Source of the DNA: Sordaria brevicollis
Taxonomy: Eukaryota; Ascomycota; Sordariomycetes; Sordariales; Sordariaceae
Direction of reading: 5' to 3'
Assembly (NCBI GenBank): GCA_033439795.1
Contig: JAUTDP010000013.1
Location: 806,001-870,000, forward strand
DNA length: 64,000 nucleotides
A program made the translations under genes and the position numbers. The notes beneath the pieces were generated by a model. It did not search any database and was not told the origin of the DNA. It worked only from the letters and a program-made list of their open reading frames with translations. Below are positions 44,157 through 57,357 of the stretch, piece after piece; the stretch's first letter is position 1; every line of letters begins with the position of its first letter.

Positions 44157-46134
44157 TCATCCAAAACAAAGTCTTTTCTGTTTCGGGTCAGGTGAAGCCG
44201 CATGTCGGCCCCTCTTCCTTGCCTTTGATTTTTTGTGCTCTATCTTTGAGGCTTTAGGCTCTGGAGATGGCATGGCAGCCTCTTTTTGTATGGTATCGCG
44301 GATTGCTTGGCGTGAGAGACAGAGATCTATATGGTCATTGAAGGGTCGTTCTTCCGCCACCTGCGGCCTATTGCAAATCGGGCAGTCCCACCATTCTGGC
44401 TGCCCTCCAATAAGTGGCTCTTCGTCAAGCGGTCGCAGTCGAGCCGCGGTCTCACGCCCATCTGTCTGGGGAGAAGCTTGGCGGGGTGAATCCCGGGCCA
44501 TCAGCTGAATCTCTTCTGTGTCATGATCTTGTCCATGCGATGACGCAGATGATGTTCTCAAGGGCTGGCCCCCCCTCTCACCGCTGTCCATGTTTGCGTT
44601 TTTCTTCGCGGACGTGGTCTCGCAATCTTCCGACTGATTATCCCGCGGCTTGAAGCCGAAAAAGGCCATCGTGTCTGGCTTCTTCGTGCTGACGAGATGC
44701 GTACACCTCAAGCCCATCAGTCGTAATTTCATGCCCGGGATCTCCTGCTCTAGTTTTGTAAGCATCGGAAGCGCGTAATTATACAGATCCGTGGCAAGGT
44801 ATATGGCCCGGGGCAGAACAGCTTGGCGGGTGAGGACCTCGAACGTGTGCAGCTTCACTTTGAGACACAAAGTCCGGCCCTTGCACTCAGCCCGGCGCAA
44901 ATCTTGTTCGAGATCCTCCGACGTCCGACGCAGCTTGTCTCGGAGCTGTGCTGGGTCACTCATGTCACGGAAAGTGCTCTCGGTGCCAACGCTCTTGCGC
45001 TCATATGTCTCTGCTGGCTTTACGCACGTACGACCCAAACCCAGATAACAATGAATGAGGAACTCGTGGGTTTTTTCCCCAAAGAGTCGGCGGAGGTATT
45101 GCTTATTGGTGTATATGTCCCCCAGCGTATGGATTCCCACTGCGGCAAGCTCGCGCTCAAACACGCGTCCTATACCGTTCACCTTGCGACAGGGAAGGGC
45201 CCGCATGAACTCCATGATAGCGACTCGCTCATTGGGCAGGATATATTGACCGTTTGGTTTGTTGATGTTCGAGCACACCTTGGCTAGCCTGCAATTGGCC
45301 GCAATTCCCGCAGAAACAGTAATGCCTGTCTTTTCGTGTATTTCGCTCCGCATCTTGGCCACCGCGTCGCCCGGGCCCATGGCGCGTTGAGTACAGTAGT
45401 TGGTAATGTTGAGATAGGCCTCGTCAATGCTTGCGCTCTCAAAATTGGAATCATACTCGGCTATGATTTCGCGCACCTCCCTGGCCTTTGCTGTGTACTT
45501 GTCGAAATTGATGGGGAGCAAGATGAGCTCGGGACAGAGCTTCTTGGCGACAAAACCTGCCATGCCACTGCGACAACCATATTTTCGCGCCACATAGTTG
45601 CACGTAGTTAAGACGCCTCCGCCGACGGCGAAAGGGAGGTCTTTGAGCTCGGGCCGATCAAGGAGCTCTACGCCTGTTGTTTCCTTCTGTTAGCTCGGCA
45701 AACCTTTTTGGTGACGCGAGACCGGAAAACGTACAAGCGTAGAAGGCATCACAGTCGACGTGGACTATGTATTGAGAGAGATCCCGCGACAGTTCCAATT
45801 GGTTGATGAGATTGTTGGTAACTCGAAGTTCGTGGCTCAAGTCAAGCTTCACCAGCTGGCGTTTTTTGTCAAGAATCTGGTCGATCTTGGCCGTAAGAGT
45901 CTTGTCCCTAGCTTCTTCGCGGTTGAAGAACTTGGAACCCTTGGAAGCCTCATATATTATTTCTGATACTTTGGACTGGTCAACAGCATCTTGCCCAGCC
46001 TTCAGGAGCGAAGGCCCCAGAAGGCTGTACTTGAGTGAAGCAGCTGCATCCTCGCCGGCTTCCTTAGGGTGACCTTCTAGAGGCGGCAGGTTCTTTGTGG
46101 ATCCGTCATGGTCGTCTGATTCGGTTCGACTCAT
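44157..46134 (-). CDS. polK: DNA polymerase kappa (Y-family translesion polymerase)
   Basis: Two exons, 46134-45735 and 45673-44157 (61-nt intron, GTACGT...AACAG), give 638 residues. The splice joins D-C-D-A-F-Y-A to C-V-E-L-L-D-R-P-E-L-K. Metal-binding motifs of the Y-family palm are V-D-C-D-A-F-Y-A (D127) and S-A-S-I-D-E-A-Y (D217, E218). The N-terminal extension with a long helix before the palm is the N-clasp specific to kappa. Finger, thumb and little-finger domains follow, then one Cys/His ubiquitin-binding zinc finger (C-P-I-C-N-R-P...H-I-D-L-C) and a basic C-terminus ending K-K-S-K-A-R-K-R-G-R, a likely nuclear signal. It bypasses bulky lesions with low fidelity. I start at M-S-R-T-E-S-D-D; the open frame upstream has no ATG. 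Confidence 0.95.
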
Positions 46135-46922
46135 GTTTGAGTTGGCTGTTGCCGTTGTCGTGGTCACGGTGTAGAGATGGCGCCGAGAGAGTAGCAAAGA
46201 CTCTGGTGGTAATGGCGCATGATTTCAATTTTTGGGCGCGATGGCTTAAGTGACCCTTTACCAATTTGGTTCGCGGGTAGAGTTGGCGTAGGGAGAGGAA
46301 AGTGTAGTCGATTATATTATTTCATAAAGCGATCGCCCATTATACCTCTAGTAGTGGTCGCAAGCACTATGCGAGGTTGTGATTTGGTGAAGTGATAAGG
46401 GAATATAGGCAGGGAAGGAAGGTAGTTCAAAGGGACAGAGACACGGTAGAAATGCCACGAGGTCAAAGGTGACGCGCTTCGGCGGGGCCAATTTCCTCTA
46501 AACATCGCGTTAGTAGCCACCAAGTCACGGGACTCCTCTTCCCATTGGGTAAGAGGTAGTTGGGGTTAGGGATGACTGTCTGTGTTAACAAATTACTGGT
46601 ACCAAGTACAAACACTTGAGCCAACAACCAGCATTACCGAATTGAATGTACCCCAGAACCTCACTGCAACGCAGGCATTGCCAAGACCCGACGTTACCTT
46701 TAACCGAACACCACTTTATCGATCGCGGCAGGTCGCGTACAACTTCAAGGTTGTGGTGGCTCAGCTGGTTTCCGCTTCAATTTTCAATTCAATTTTCACT
46801 TGGAGTGCCTCTAGACAACACCACGTCGCGTCGTAAACTATATATTATTGAGAATTTGCTAGCGGCCACCCATAGACATAGCCTTGTCCGCACCTACACA
46901 GTCTCGCGTACCATACCACGAC
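46135..46922. promoter_or_regulatory. Divergent promoter polK / polyQ zinc protein
   Basis: 788 bp between divergent genes. No coding feature. Shared regulation of a translesion polymerase and the neighbouring protein is possible but not shown. Confidence 0.5.
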
Positions 46923-47252
46923 ATGTTCCTCAAGCGCAAACGGTCAGAGTCCGAGCTGTCCTTCAGCTCATCTTTGCCGTCCCCGTCGGCGGGAATGTCC
47001 AACGATCATGGCTTCGATCTGAGCGCGATCGCCTCTGTCATTAACAGCCAGAAATCCTTTTCATCCATGCCCTTACCCACGCCATCTCATCTCCATAGTC
47101 GAACCATGAAGCGGTACCGCAACAACAGGCCTTCCGAAGAAGAAGTCCATCGTGCGTCTGCCCACTCGTTTCCTCTCTTCACCTGTCGGACACGGCACTA
47201 ACGCTTACTCGACCCGGTGCCAGAACGGACCCTGAGCTTGTTGTATGCCGCC

Positions 47253-47287
<35 letters not shown>

Positions 47288-47825
47288 TCAGCAACATCAG
47301 CAACACCAAGCCGCAAGCCCACCCTTCGATCCCAACCTGCATGGGCGGGAACCAGGCAATGGCAACTCCGTAGGGCCTTCTGGTGTCTTCCAAAAGCAAC
47401 AACAACAAGCTGGCCGTGGTCAACAACGCTCACTTCATAGCTTTTGGAACCTTCCGGCTGCCCAATCCACAGCATCTTCCTCTCACATATCTACGGTAAC
47501 ATTATCAGGCACCCCTGGTAACATCCTTCTCGATACTCCTACGAGCTGTGAAGACTGTGGGGCAGGTCCGAGTGGTAACAGCGGTGGTAGTGATGGGAAC
47601 AGACACGCCAAGCGAAGAGGAGAAGGGGGAGACCACGACGTCGACATGATGGATGTTGCTGCCCAGGACAGCTCCAGATGTGGACAAGGGAACGACGAAT
47701 ACGACAGTAGCTTGTCACAATGCGAAGCTTGTGGGAAGATGGTTTGTTTCAGCTGTTCAATCAGCAATTTGGGAGAACATAGGAGGTGTTTGGCCTGTGC
47801 CGAGAGAAGGGTTTGGGTTAGCTAG
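46923..47825 (+). CDS. PolyQ protein with C-terminal Cys cluster, unknown function
   Basis: Two exons, 46923-47151 and 47224-47825 (72-nt intron), give 276 residues. It starts M-F-L-K-R-K-R-S-E-S-E-L-S. A basic segment S-R-T-M-K-R-Y-R-N-N-R-P-S-E-E-E-V-H-Q-R-T-L crosses the splice, followed by a Gln/His run, then Gly/Asp-rich low complexity. The C-terminus has three C-x2-C pairs (C243/246, C251/254, C265/268), likely a zinc-binding module. N- and C-termini look like conserved islands around a disordered middle. I recognise the general type from filamentous fungi but cannot name a function. It is divergent from the polymerase kappa gene. Confidence 0.8.
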
Positions 47826-49007
47826 ATGCTATCGGGGTTTTGTCAAGTTACCGGCTAGGGCAATGATGCGGAGATACCACGACCTTCAAACACGGTCTGG
47901 ATAAGGCGTTCTCAGGAGTCTTGATGGGAACTGGCTACGGGGGCGTTCGGCCGCCACTCTTGCTTTCGGTTTTGTTTACTTTTCATTCTTTGGACGTTGA
48001 TATTCCCACGGGCAAGTGGTTTGATAGATCTGAATAGTGTGACGGCACACACCGACGAAGTACACTCTCAACTACAACGCAGCAATAGAGTACAGCCCAG
48101 TCAAGGATAGGAAAGACGCGGCTGGATCATGACCAGACGACCATCACTTTACACGGCCGATGTACTCAATTGGCAGAGCATATTCTGGAGTATGCTATCT
48201 TCCCGGGGGGACGAGTTGAGCAAGACATGATTGCCTTCAACCCGGGAATTGAACGAAAGGCTGTGGAATAGAGTCTTGGCCGCAACGTCCGAGTTTTCGT
48301 TCTTTGATGTTGTGAAGTGGGCGTTAAGAAAATGAGGAAGCCACGGTCCTCCCATAGCATGATGCAACTTCTTCTTGCGCGTGCGGAAGGGGAGGCCCAC
48401 ACAGGTCCAAGTAATGTGGTGCCGTGGGTAGGTATCAAAAAGTTCAGGTTCTGATGAAAAGGCACCGGTTGAATCATAAAGACAATGTTAGTACCTGCCT
48501 ACCTATCCAACCCAGCGGTGCCCCTGTGCGCTTGTGTCGTAATGGCCCTCTCATGTACTCCCACTTTGGCAAGCTTGTACGTGCTACCTACCTAGAAGTG
48601 GGCGGATATCGGTAGTGCCTACAAGTACAGAGGTGTGTACTGTATCGGCTTGGCGTGTTAAGGTGCGTTAGTTCTCCCGTTTAAGAGGGGACTAGCGCTG
48701 CACACCTCACCCACACCTCTATATACCGGTATGTACCATGTTCACAGAGAACGTCATCCTACCGACAATGCGGGGCACTCAAGCACCTGGCACCGATAAA
48801 TAGCACCCACCGGCCGACTTCCCCTCACTACCTCTACGATGCCCTTGATGCCCTCACCATAGACATCCTAGGAACCTGAATGAAGTAGGAGGCTACCTAC
48901 AGCACAACCTCCCGTTACTCGTTTACCTGACTTGGTTTTGTGTTCAAACGTCCACGTATCGACTTCCTATAGCAGACCCCCAAGAGGCTTGCATATTTGG
49001 ATCGAGC
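47826..49007. other. 1.2-kb intergenic region
   Basis: Between the polyQ zinc protein and the MEMO-family gene. A stretch at 48150-48230 resembles a tRNA D arm but does not fold as a tRNA. No gene supported. Confidence 0.5.
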
Positions 49008-50140
49008 ATGGCGGCCTCGGCGAAAGACTGGTCAAAGAGCGATGGCGACGACGCGCGACCGGCTAGCCATGCTGGCTCCTGGTATCTGGGTGACGCTGGC
49101 CGGTTGTCTTCCCAGCTGGACGAATTCATGGGTCGTGTGCCAAACAAGCTGGATGGAAAGGACCTTCCCATCACTGGTGCTCGTGTGGTTATTGCTCCGT
49201 CAGGAACCCCTTTCCTCGGTTGATGCCGACTGTCCCGCTCCCGCTTTGCGACAATAGCTAACTCGCTGTTTACAGGCACGCTGGCTACTCGTATTCTGGG
49301 CCATGTGCTGCATGGGCCTACAAAGCTCTAGACCTCGCGCACGTGAAGCGTGTCTTCCTCCTCGGTCCATCCCATACATTTTACCTAAAAGGCTGCGCGC
49401 TGTCGACGTTCGGAAAGTACGGCACCCCTTTTGGGGATCTGGCTGTGGATAGTGAAGCGGTTGACGAGTTGATGGAAACCAAGAAATTCTCTCGGCTCCC
49501 TGTTGAATATGACATCCAGGAGCATTGTCTGGAGATGCACCTGCCCTTCTTATGGAAGAGACTTGAGCAGACACATGGGAGCGACAGTAGCAAGTTCCCG
49601 CCCATCGTTCCGATCCTAGTTGGAGACTTGTCGGCAGACGGGGAGAAGGCCATGGGCACACTTTTTGCACCGTATCTGGCGGACCCCAAGAACGCATTCA
49701 TCGTCTCATCTGACTTTTGCCACTGGGGGAAAAACTATCGATACCGGCCCCAGTTGTACAAAGGTCTCGTCCGCGACCAAGACGCACAGTGGGCGAGTCT
49801 CAAGATCCAGCCGGACTTGAAGAACGAGGCGGTTGGACGCGAGCCAACAGAGGCTGAGGTCCCAATCCACAAAGTCATCAAGGCGCTTGATGATTTGGTA
49901 ATCGACTCAATCAAGACGGGCGATCACAGTGACTACTACAAGACTCTCAAGGGGACCAGCAACACGGTATGTGGCAGACACCCGATCGGCGTTGTACTGG
50001 CAGCGTTGGAGGGCTTGGGCGATGATCAGTCAGGAGAAAGTAAGGGCAAGTTCCAGTTTGTCCAGTACCAGCGAAGCAATTTGGTTGAGAGGCAAAGCGA
50101 CTTCAGCGTGAGCTATGTGTCAGCTTACGCTGTTCTTTGA
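49008..50140 (+). CDS. MEMO1 family protein (MHO1-like)
   Basis: Two exons, 49008-49198 and 49276-50140 (77-nt intron), give 351 residues. The splice restores V-V-I-A-P-H-A-G-Y-S-Y-S-G, the central family motif. Other conserved elements are S-H-A-G-S-W-Y near the N-terminus, G-P-S-H-T-F-Y with G-C-A-L, and S-S-D-F-C-H-W-G. The His/Cys set clusters at a metal site in the human protein. The family resembles LigB-type dioxygenases. Human MEMO1 binds copper/iron and acts in receptor signalling and redox; the yeast homologue is of uncertain role. Length is somewhat above the usual 300, from small inserts such as Q-T-H-G-S-D-S-S-K. Confidence 0.92.
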
Positions 50141-52051
50141 AGAAGAGGGTCTGGGTATGAAAGAAGTGACGGGGACCAAATATAGGTGATAAAGAGGAGT
50201 GGGCAACAGACGAGTCCGGTCGGTTACTGGTGGTGGGGAAAGAAGCGTATGTTCGGCAACTCATCTGGTTGTTTCTGTACACCGGACCTACTACATTTGT
50301 GGTCGAGATGAACCAGAGTTTTGGAAGCCAGCCAGGCCATACCCATATTCCTCGTAGGAAGCGTCCACTACATGAGTACATCTCGGCCACTGTCCCTGTC
50401 GATCTGTCCCGGGTCTTGAAACTCTCGATTTAAAGCTCGGTGCCAAGTCAAAGATGCCGTTATGCCAAACATGGCCCCATGCAAACGAGTGTCGCCCAAA
50501 TCCTGCCTGGGCCGTCGCCGGTGGACATGCGGGCCCATGCTCCCTGTACCAAAGGCGGAACAAGCGGAGCGAGGCGGGTCCAGAATCCGACAAATCGTGG
50601 GAATCCATGCACGTGATAGAGAGCGCAATGATTAACTACTCCACCTCCCTAATGCCAAGTGTCGAGCGTTCCTGAATGTACGAATCCAATCCATGCAAAT
50701 GCTCGGGCCCCCTGAGGAAACCATTGGGTGCTCGTCTCATCTCGGTGGATATTTGTGCCGTATTGGTCTCGAAGTCTTCTTTTTGTCTGCCGCCAAAATT
50801 TCTTGCGCGTACATACCCGACAGAGTGACAGACTACTGTCAAGTCACATGGAGACAAGCCCAACAAGTCGACTAGGTATTAGACATTGCAGAGTTTGGTT
50901 TGCCGGAAATCAATGATGGATCGATCAAAGTTCACCAGCCAACGAACCATCCATCTCACGGGCCTCACATCTAGAACATCCAACCAATTCACACCTCCGG
51001 CTGACACACCGTCTCGACCAACGAACCAACCAACCAGCCAACCAAGCAACAGACACTGCACTGCAGCATACTGTGCAGTGTTAGAGGTGCTGTACGGTGC
51101 GCTCCAACTGTGTAAGCGTTAGGCAATGTTCGTGACCAAGGTCACAACTTCTTGCAGTGCCCATCCACATTCCCCTCGCTCGTGTTGGTGAGCTGCCCGT
51201 CTTGCTTGCTCGCCATCCACCGGTCCTAGAGGTAGTTCACTACGTGCGTGCAGTGTAGAGTGATCTTTTTTTGAGATGGAGGTGCAGATGCCTGAGATGG
51301 TGGTCGAGATGGGACGGGATCAGGAGGTTCCAGTGTTGGCGCCAGGGGGTACTTAGTAGTGTGTAAGTAGGTAGCACTAGGCCCGTTTCGATCGACTCCT
51401 GAGAATCCTACAGTATGTACGCTGTTTTGGCTCCTGTGCTCCTTCCCACACACAGGAGCAGTACAACATTCATTGCCCACAACGAAGACGGATCCTTCAC
51501 ACCTCTGCAGGCGCAGTGCGGCCCCAAAATAACCAAACCCATTTCAGCTCCAGCAAATCCGAGGCCCCGTCCCGCCAATTTGCCTTTCTCGCTCTCCTAC
51601 CTCGATTCACCCAAACACTCAATTTCCCGATCCTTCACTTTTTCTTCCTAGTCGCTCTCTCTTTCTTGATATCCAGTACACCACCATCTTTGGCATCCAT
51701 TTCTTTCTTTTCGACTAGACGTAGCCGTTATTCACCAAACATCGTCACTTCCTAGAAGACATTACCCACTATTACCTTCGTTCCATCTCGCTCCGAATAA
51801 CATCCATCAGTCTCCTTTCTTCACGGTCTTCTAGAGCATCAGCGCCTGTGCGCCTCCATCTCCCAAGATGAGTGTGAGTGTTTCAAAACATGTTCTTCCT
51901 CTCACGCACCCACCCTCTTGCTACACAAGCATGACTCCACCGATGCACTACTCCGGCCCAAAGAGTCTCGAGGGTCTCGTCCTCCCTCTTCTCCCTCACT
52001 AACCTTCCATATCTGCTGCCACTGCCATCCTCTTTGAATCTGCGGCTAATC
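50141..52051. other. 1.9-kb intergenic region
   Basis: No gene supported. It includes many short direct words such as AACCAACC near 51020-51050. The last 650 bp before the syntaxin is very pyrimidine-rich, as in a long 5' leader. An ATG-AGT followed directly by a GTGAGT donor at 51868 could be an alternative first exon of the syntaxin gene. Confidence 0.5.
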
Positions 52052-53691
52052 ATGGACAATTATCAGTACGGGTTAGTTTAATTTGCCACGCCAAAGGGCC
52101 AACAAACCACACTAATGTGCCTTCTTCGTTTACTGATAATGGTCACTGCCTAGATACGGCGGAAGAGACCCTTCTTTTGACCAACGGGATGGTGCGACTG
52201 GCGCGTACTCCCCGCTTGGCGGAAGGGACCAGTCTCCCGCCCCCTACACCGGAGGTAACTATGGAGGTAAGCTCAACATGAGGAGCAGGTGGAGGATCAC
52301 AAGGAGATTGACGAGTGCATCTGATTAGGAAACACAATGGAGATGAGCTCAATTAACACCGGGAGCGCCTTTGGCGGCGATCCGACCGCAATTCTAAACG
52401 AATGTCGAGATATCGACAATGGAATCGAGCAAATCGAAGCAAATCTGAGGGAACTGCGAAGACTGCAGGACCGCTGTCTCGCCGAGGCCGATTCATCCGC
52501 AAGCTCATCGAGTCGGCAACTGGATGCGCTCAACACCGAGACCATGGCCTTGTACCGAACCATTACCGACCGCGTCCGCAAAATCAAGTCGAGTCCCGAG
52601 GGCCGCCAGCCCCGAAACCAGGCCCAAGTTGGCCGTGTAGACCGCCGTTTGCGGCAAGCGATTCAGGACTACCAGGGCGTCGAGTCTTCGTTCCGCAAGA
52701 AGATGCAGGACCAGATGGCCCGCCAGTACCGAATTGTGCGCCCCGATGCCACCGAGGACGAGGTCCGGGCCGCTGTGGAGGACACGACCGGCAACTCGCA
52801 GGTTTTCCAGCAAGCCTTGATGCAGAACAATCGAGTGGGCGAGGCAAGAGCTGTGCTTAGTGCTGTTCAGGACCGTCACAAGGCGTTGCAGAGAATCGAG
52901 CAGCAAATGGTCGAGTTGGCGCAGCTTTTTGAGCAGTTGAACACGTTGATAGTGGAACAAGACGTCAAGATTCAGGCCATTGAGCAGACCAGCGAGGAGG
53001 TAGTCGACAATCTCGACAAAGGCAACGAAGAGATTGCCGTGGCAGTTCAAACGGCTCGCGCCACTCGCAAGAAGAAGTGGATGTGCTTGGGTATCTGCGG
53101 TAAGTGTTTGCTGATACGGTGATCTTTCAGTTCAACACTTGAAAGAACGCTGACTAAATTTTGCTTTTAGTGGCCATTATCGTGGTGATCGTTATCATTG
53201 TGGTGGTATATGTCGTCGTCACCCATCCCCCCGGCGGTGGAAGTAAATCGGAGGCGAAGAAGCGCGGTCTTCTGCAACGAAGCATTATTGATGATTTGCA
53301 AATGAACAACGCGCGCGCCATCCAAATTGCGGCTCCCATGGTCGGCCCCATTTCTCGTATACATGGGCAGTCGAAGTACGCCGGACCCGATAATGCCGAC
53401 GCCGAGTCTGTCGCCAAGAGGCTCTCCCCCGAAGGCCTCAGCCGCATCATTTCGCCATACAAGCAAAAACAAGCAACCACGCTAGCAGCAAAAGCAAAAC
53501 GATTTGTGATCACGGACGAAATCCTTGAGATCATGGAACAGAACAACGCGGTGGCTTCACGCGGTTCCCCCAGGGCGGGAAAGCGCTTCGTCATTACGGA
53601 CGAAATTCTGGAAAGCATGAGAGGCGGCCAAGTGGCGGAGCACAAGCAGTTCGTTCCTGGTCATCATAACGATGCGAAGGATGGAAAATGA
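52052..53691 (+). CDS. Sso-type plasma membrane syntaxin (Qa-SNARE) with long C-terminal tail
   Basis: Four exons, 52052-52071, 52154-52266, 52329-53099 and 53171-53691, give 474 residues. After a Gly/Tyr/Asp-rich start comes the Habc bundle (I-D-N-G-I-E-Q-I-E-A-N-L), then the SNARE helix (R-H-K-A-L-Q-R-I-E-Q-Q-M-V-E-L-A to the Q-zero-layer F-E-Q-L-N) ending in R-K-K-K-W-M-C-L-G-I-C. Splicing then leads to a membrane segment of Val/Ile (residues 302-318). It drives vesicle fusion at the plasma membrane. Oddly, about 155 residues follow the anchor, while syntaxins normally end there. This tail has dibasic K-R sites at 332-333, 384-385, 411-412 and 439-440, with near-identical units after the last two. 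The first exon could instead be the ATG at 51868. Confidence 0.88.
53492..53613 (+). repeat. Duplicated Kex2-like repeat units in syntaxin tail
   Basis: Codons for K-R-F-V-I-T-D-E-I-L-E occur at 53497-53529 and again at 53581-53613. The two copies use different synonymous codons at most positions (for example TTT/TTC, GTG/GTC, ATC/ATT, CTT/CTG), so the peptide is conserved while the DNA has drifted. Confidence 0.85.
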
Positions 53692-54427
53692 TTGCTTTCA
53701 TCTTGTTCCATTTATCTGCGAGATTGCGCTCTGCGAGGCTGCATTGGAAGAACGTACCTGTTGAGCATTATGGTACTAGTTCTTCGATTTCTGGGAATCA
53801 ACGTGGATTTGTGGAGTTATGAGGGGGGTGCTTTTACTTCTACTGTCATGTGTTTTGCGTCATCTTCTACAACACGCAATTGGGCCGTTGGATATACAAC
53901 GGGAGGAACCAGGCGGCCGATGAATGCTTGCTTGGGCCATATATGTCTTACTTTGAGGAGGATCACGCTGAAGAAGGCTAGGCAAGAGTTGCTGGTAAAC
54001 TCTGCTCACCGATGCCATAATCTGGAACACCGTATTCGCCTCGAAAACCTCAAGTGTTTGAGCATCAGCCAAGGCGTTTTTTAATGAAAAGATTTGAGTT
54101 TCAACTTTACCAATGTCCCAGAAGACTGTGACTACATTATTATGTACCTGTCCTTCGGTGTGGAGCTTGATCCGCATGCCATTTATGTTTTCCTACGACC
54201 AATACCCCAATCGAAAGTAAGCGCAGTGGGCCGTCTAGCGCCACGCGGCTTTGGTACAGTCTTCTGCCCTTACGAAAGGGAGTGTACACGAAAGGTCGGT
54301 TGGTGACGGTGTGGATGGGATGGTCTGGGTTTGTCAAGTGAGCTCAAAGAAACCAGGCTGATCCAAGGTCCTTGCAGAGGGTCGTATACCACAAGCATGC
54401 ACAATGGCAGACACCCTACTCGCTCAC
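53692..54427. other. Convergent intergenic region
   Basis: 736 bp between the syntaxin and the polyQ gene 3' ends. Nothing recognised. Confidence 0.5.
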
Positions 54428-55648
<1,221 letters not shown>

Positions 55649-56915
55649 GTTTACTTTGTGTGCGTATATGGAGGCCGTGATACAGAGAGAAGGGCAGTGG
55701 GGCAGCGATGGTTCCTTGTCAGCTCCCTACAACGACTGAAACCTGACAGTGGTGGTGGTATTAATGTGTGTAGAAATGATAATGGATGTTGATGGGAAGA
55801 AAGGCTTTGGATCAGATCTGGATCTGGATGGATCTCAAAGTAGGTAGCTACTTAGTATGCAGTGAGGTGAGGTGACGACGGGATGGATGGATGCCCGGTG
55901 CCCTGGGTTGGTGCTGCTGGCCAGGTGATGTGCTATCAGAGCCCTCATTAGGTTGATACAGGAGGGCATGCGGGTGCAGCAGTACCTCTACCCTATACGT
56001 ACCTTGATTTGAGAATCACCTATCAGCTGCGGGCTGCTTAAATCCACTGTGTCTCCTGCTTAAATCCACGGTATTTTGCAGCAACCTCCAAGAGGGCACG
56101 GGCCAGGTATCGCTAAGGTACTTCATGTCCGCCCGCATCGGGGCACTTCTTGAAGACGGGCATTTTTAGTATTACCGAATAATACTGAGCGAGCCATTAT
56201 TTTCAAGAAAAAAACGTCTTGAGGTTTCAAAGCTCCAATCCAACTTAGCGCCTATAAGCATTCAAACCTTACGTTTTTTCATTGCCTCCTTTCCTCGCGT
56301 AATCGTTGGAAGACTCAGTTGTAGTGGCGCCCGTAGTAAGCCAGCCTCGAAGTACTCCGTGGATTTAAGCAGGGGAACACAGTGGATTTAAGCGGCTCGA
56401 TCAGCTGCCTGCCCTAAAAGGCACTGTAGCAGTAGCTGCAGGGATGACAGACGTTAAGGAGCGGAGACTCCCGTGCAGGTGGGTCTCATCGGTGGGGGCT
56501 CCGCTGCAGCACCAGCAGTTCCAATAACGCGTACCGTACTACACAGTAAGGTAAGGTAAGTAATGCCGTAAGTGCCGGTATGTGACACTGCTTGGACGAT
56601 ATCTTGGACCAGTGATGGGGGAAACACAATGTACACATGAGCAATATCACTACGGAAACTTGGCTCACGGATGAAAGTGGTTTGGAATCTCACGTTCAAG
56701 TCAATTTTTGTTAACAATCTATGGCATTCGGGGCTTGAGGGAAGCAGCAAGAAGGCTCGATAGTGCTCGGGCGAATATAACCCGACCCGAATGGTGCGAT
56801 ATCTCATATCAGGCTTCGGCGAGCGTTTGGGCTTGGGTTGTGTCGGCCAGTGACGGATCAGTGGCGTTGGGACGGCCAGGGGCAGTCCATTCGAATTCTA
56901 CCCAGGCATGTCATG
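55649..56915. other. Intergenic region upstream of polyQ gene
   Basis: 1.27 kb between the polyQ gene start and the APC11 3' end, containing a 369-bp MITE with a 9-bp target duplication (56031-56399). No gene supported. Confidence 0.55.
56031..56399. mobile_element. 369-bp MITE with 9-bp target-site duplication
   Basis: Inverted ends of about 40 bp: left begins GGGCTGCTTAAATCCACTGT, right reads GAGCCGCTTAAATCCACTGT on the opposite strand. Each end carries two direct copies of GCTTAAATCCAC about 22 bp apart. The element is flanked by ATCAGCTGC at 56022-56030 and 56400-56408. Nine-base duplications are characteristic of Mutator-like elements. The interior is noncoding. Confidence 0.85.
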
Positions 56916-57357
56916 TCAGGTGCTGCGTTCGAATCTGAAAGCAGAGGTAAACACAAAAGCAAACTTACTCTGCCGACACATGGGACACTGGCCTTTGGCA
57001 GAGTCCTGCTTTATCCACTCGAGGATGCAATGCTGTTGTATCTGCCGGTTAACAAAAGACAAGAACAATAAGTGGAAAAGAAGAAGCATACCATGTGAAA
57101 GTTGTGGCCGCATTTGCCCGACACTAAGAACACACACACAGGCGCCAGGACCTAGGTCAGCTGGATTGCTCCCACTACCATGATATCGTGGCAATTGCCA
57201 ATTGTCCCGTCTTACACAAACTGCACTCGTCGCCCGGATATTTGCAAGTCGGGCATGTGCCATCAAAGTGGACCTGGCAGATGCCGCAGACATCGTCTTC
57301 CGGGAGATCCCATCGCCAAGTCGCGACCGCGTTCCACTTTTTGATCTTGACCTTCAT
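56916..57357 (-). CDS. apc11: Anaphase-promoting complex RING subunit APC11
   Basis: Exons read from 57357: 57357-57216, 57123-57092 and 57041 downward, with introns of 92 and 50 nt. The splices give M-K-V-K-I-K-K-W-N-A-V-A-T-W-R-W-D, then C-G-I-C and further Cys pairs, G-K-C-G-H-N-F-H-M, H-C-I-L-E-W-I-K and C-P-M-C-R-Q. This is the RING-H2 of APC11, which recruits the E2 to the APC/C and drives ubiquitination of cyclins and securin. The C-terminal end is uncertain: reading through gives a stop at 56916 (99 residues), while a GTAAGT donor at 56968 followed by a TTTCAG acceptor could add another exon. Usual family length is 84-110 residues. Confidence 0.9.

Noticed and set aside
48160..48235. 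Possible tRNA (CTCAATTGGCAGAGC resembles a D arm)
   Set aside because: The anticodon loop would have 8 bases and there is no T arm or matching acceptor stem; at most a chance resemblance or an old tRNA-derived fragment.
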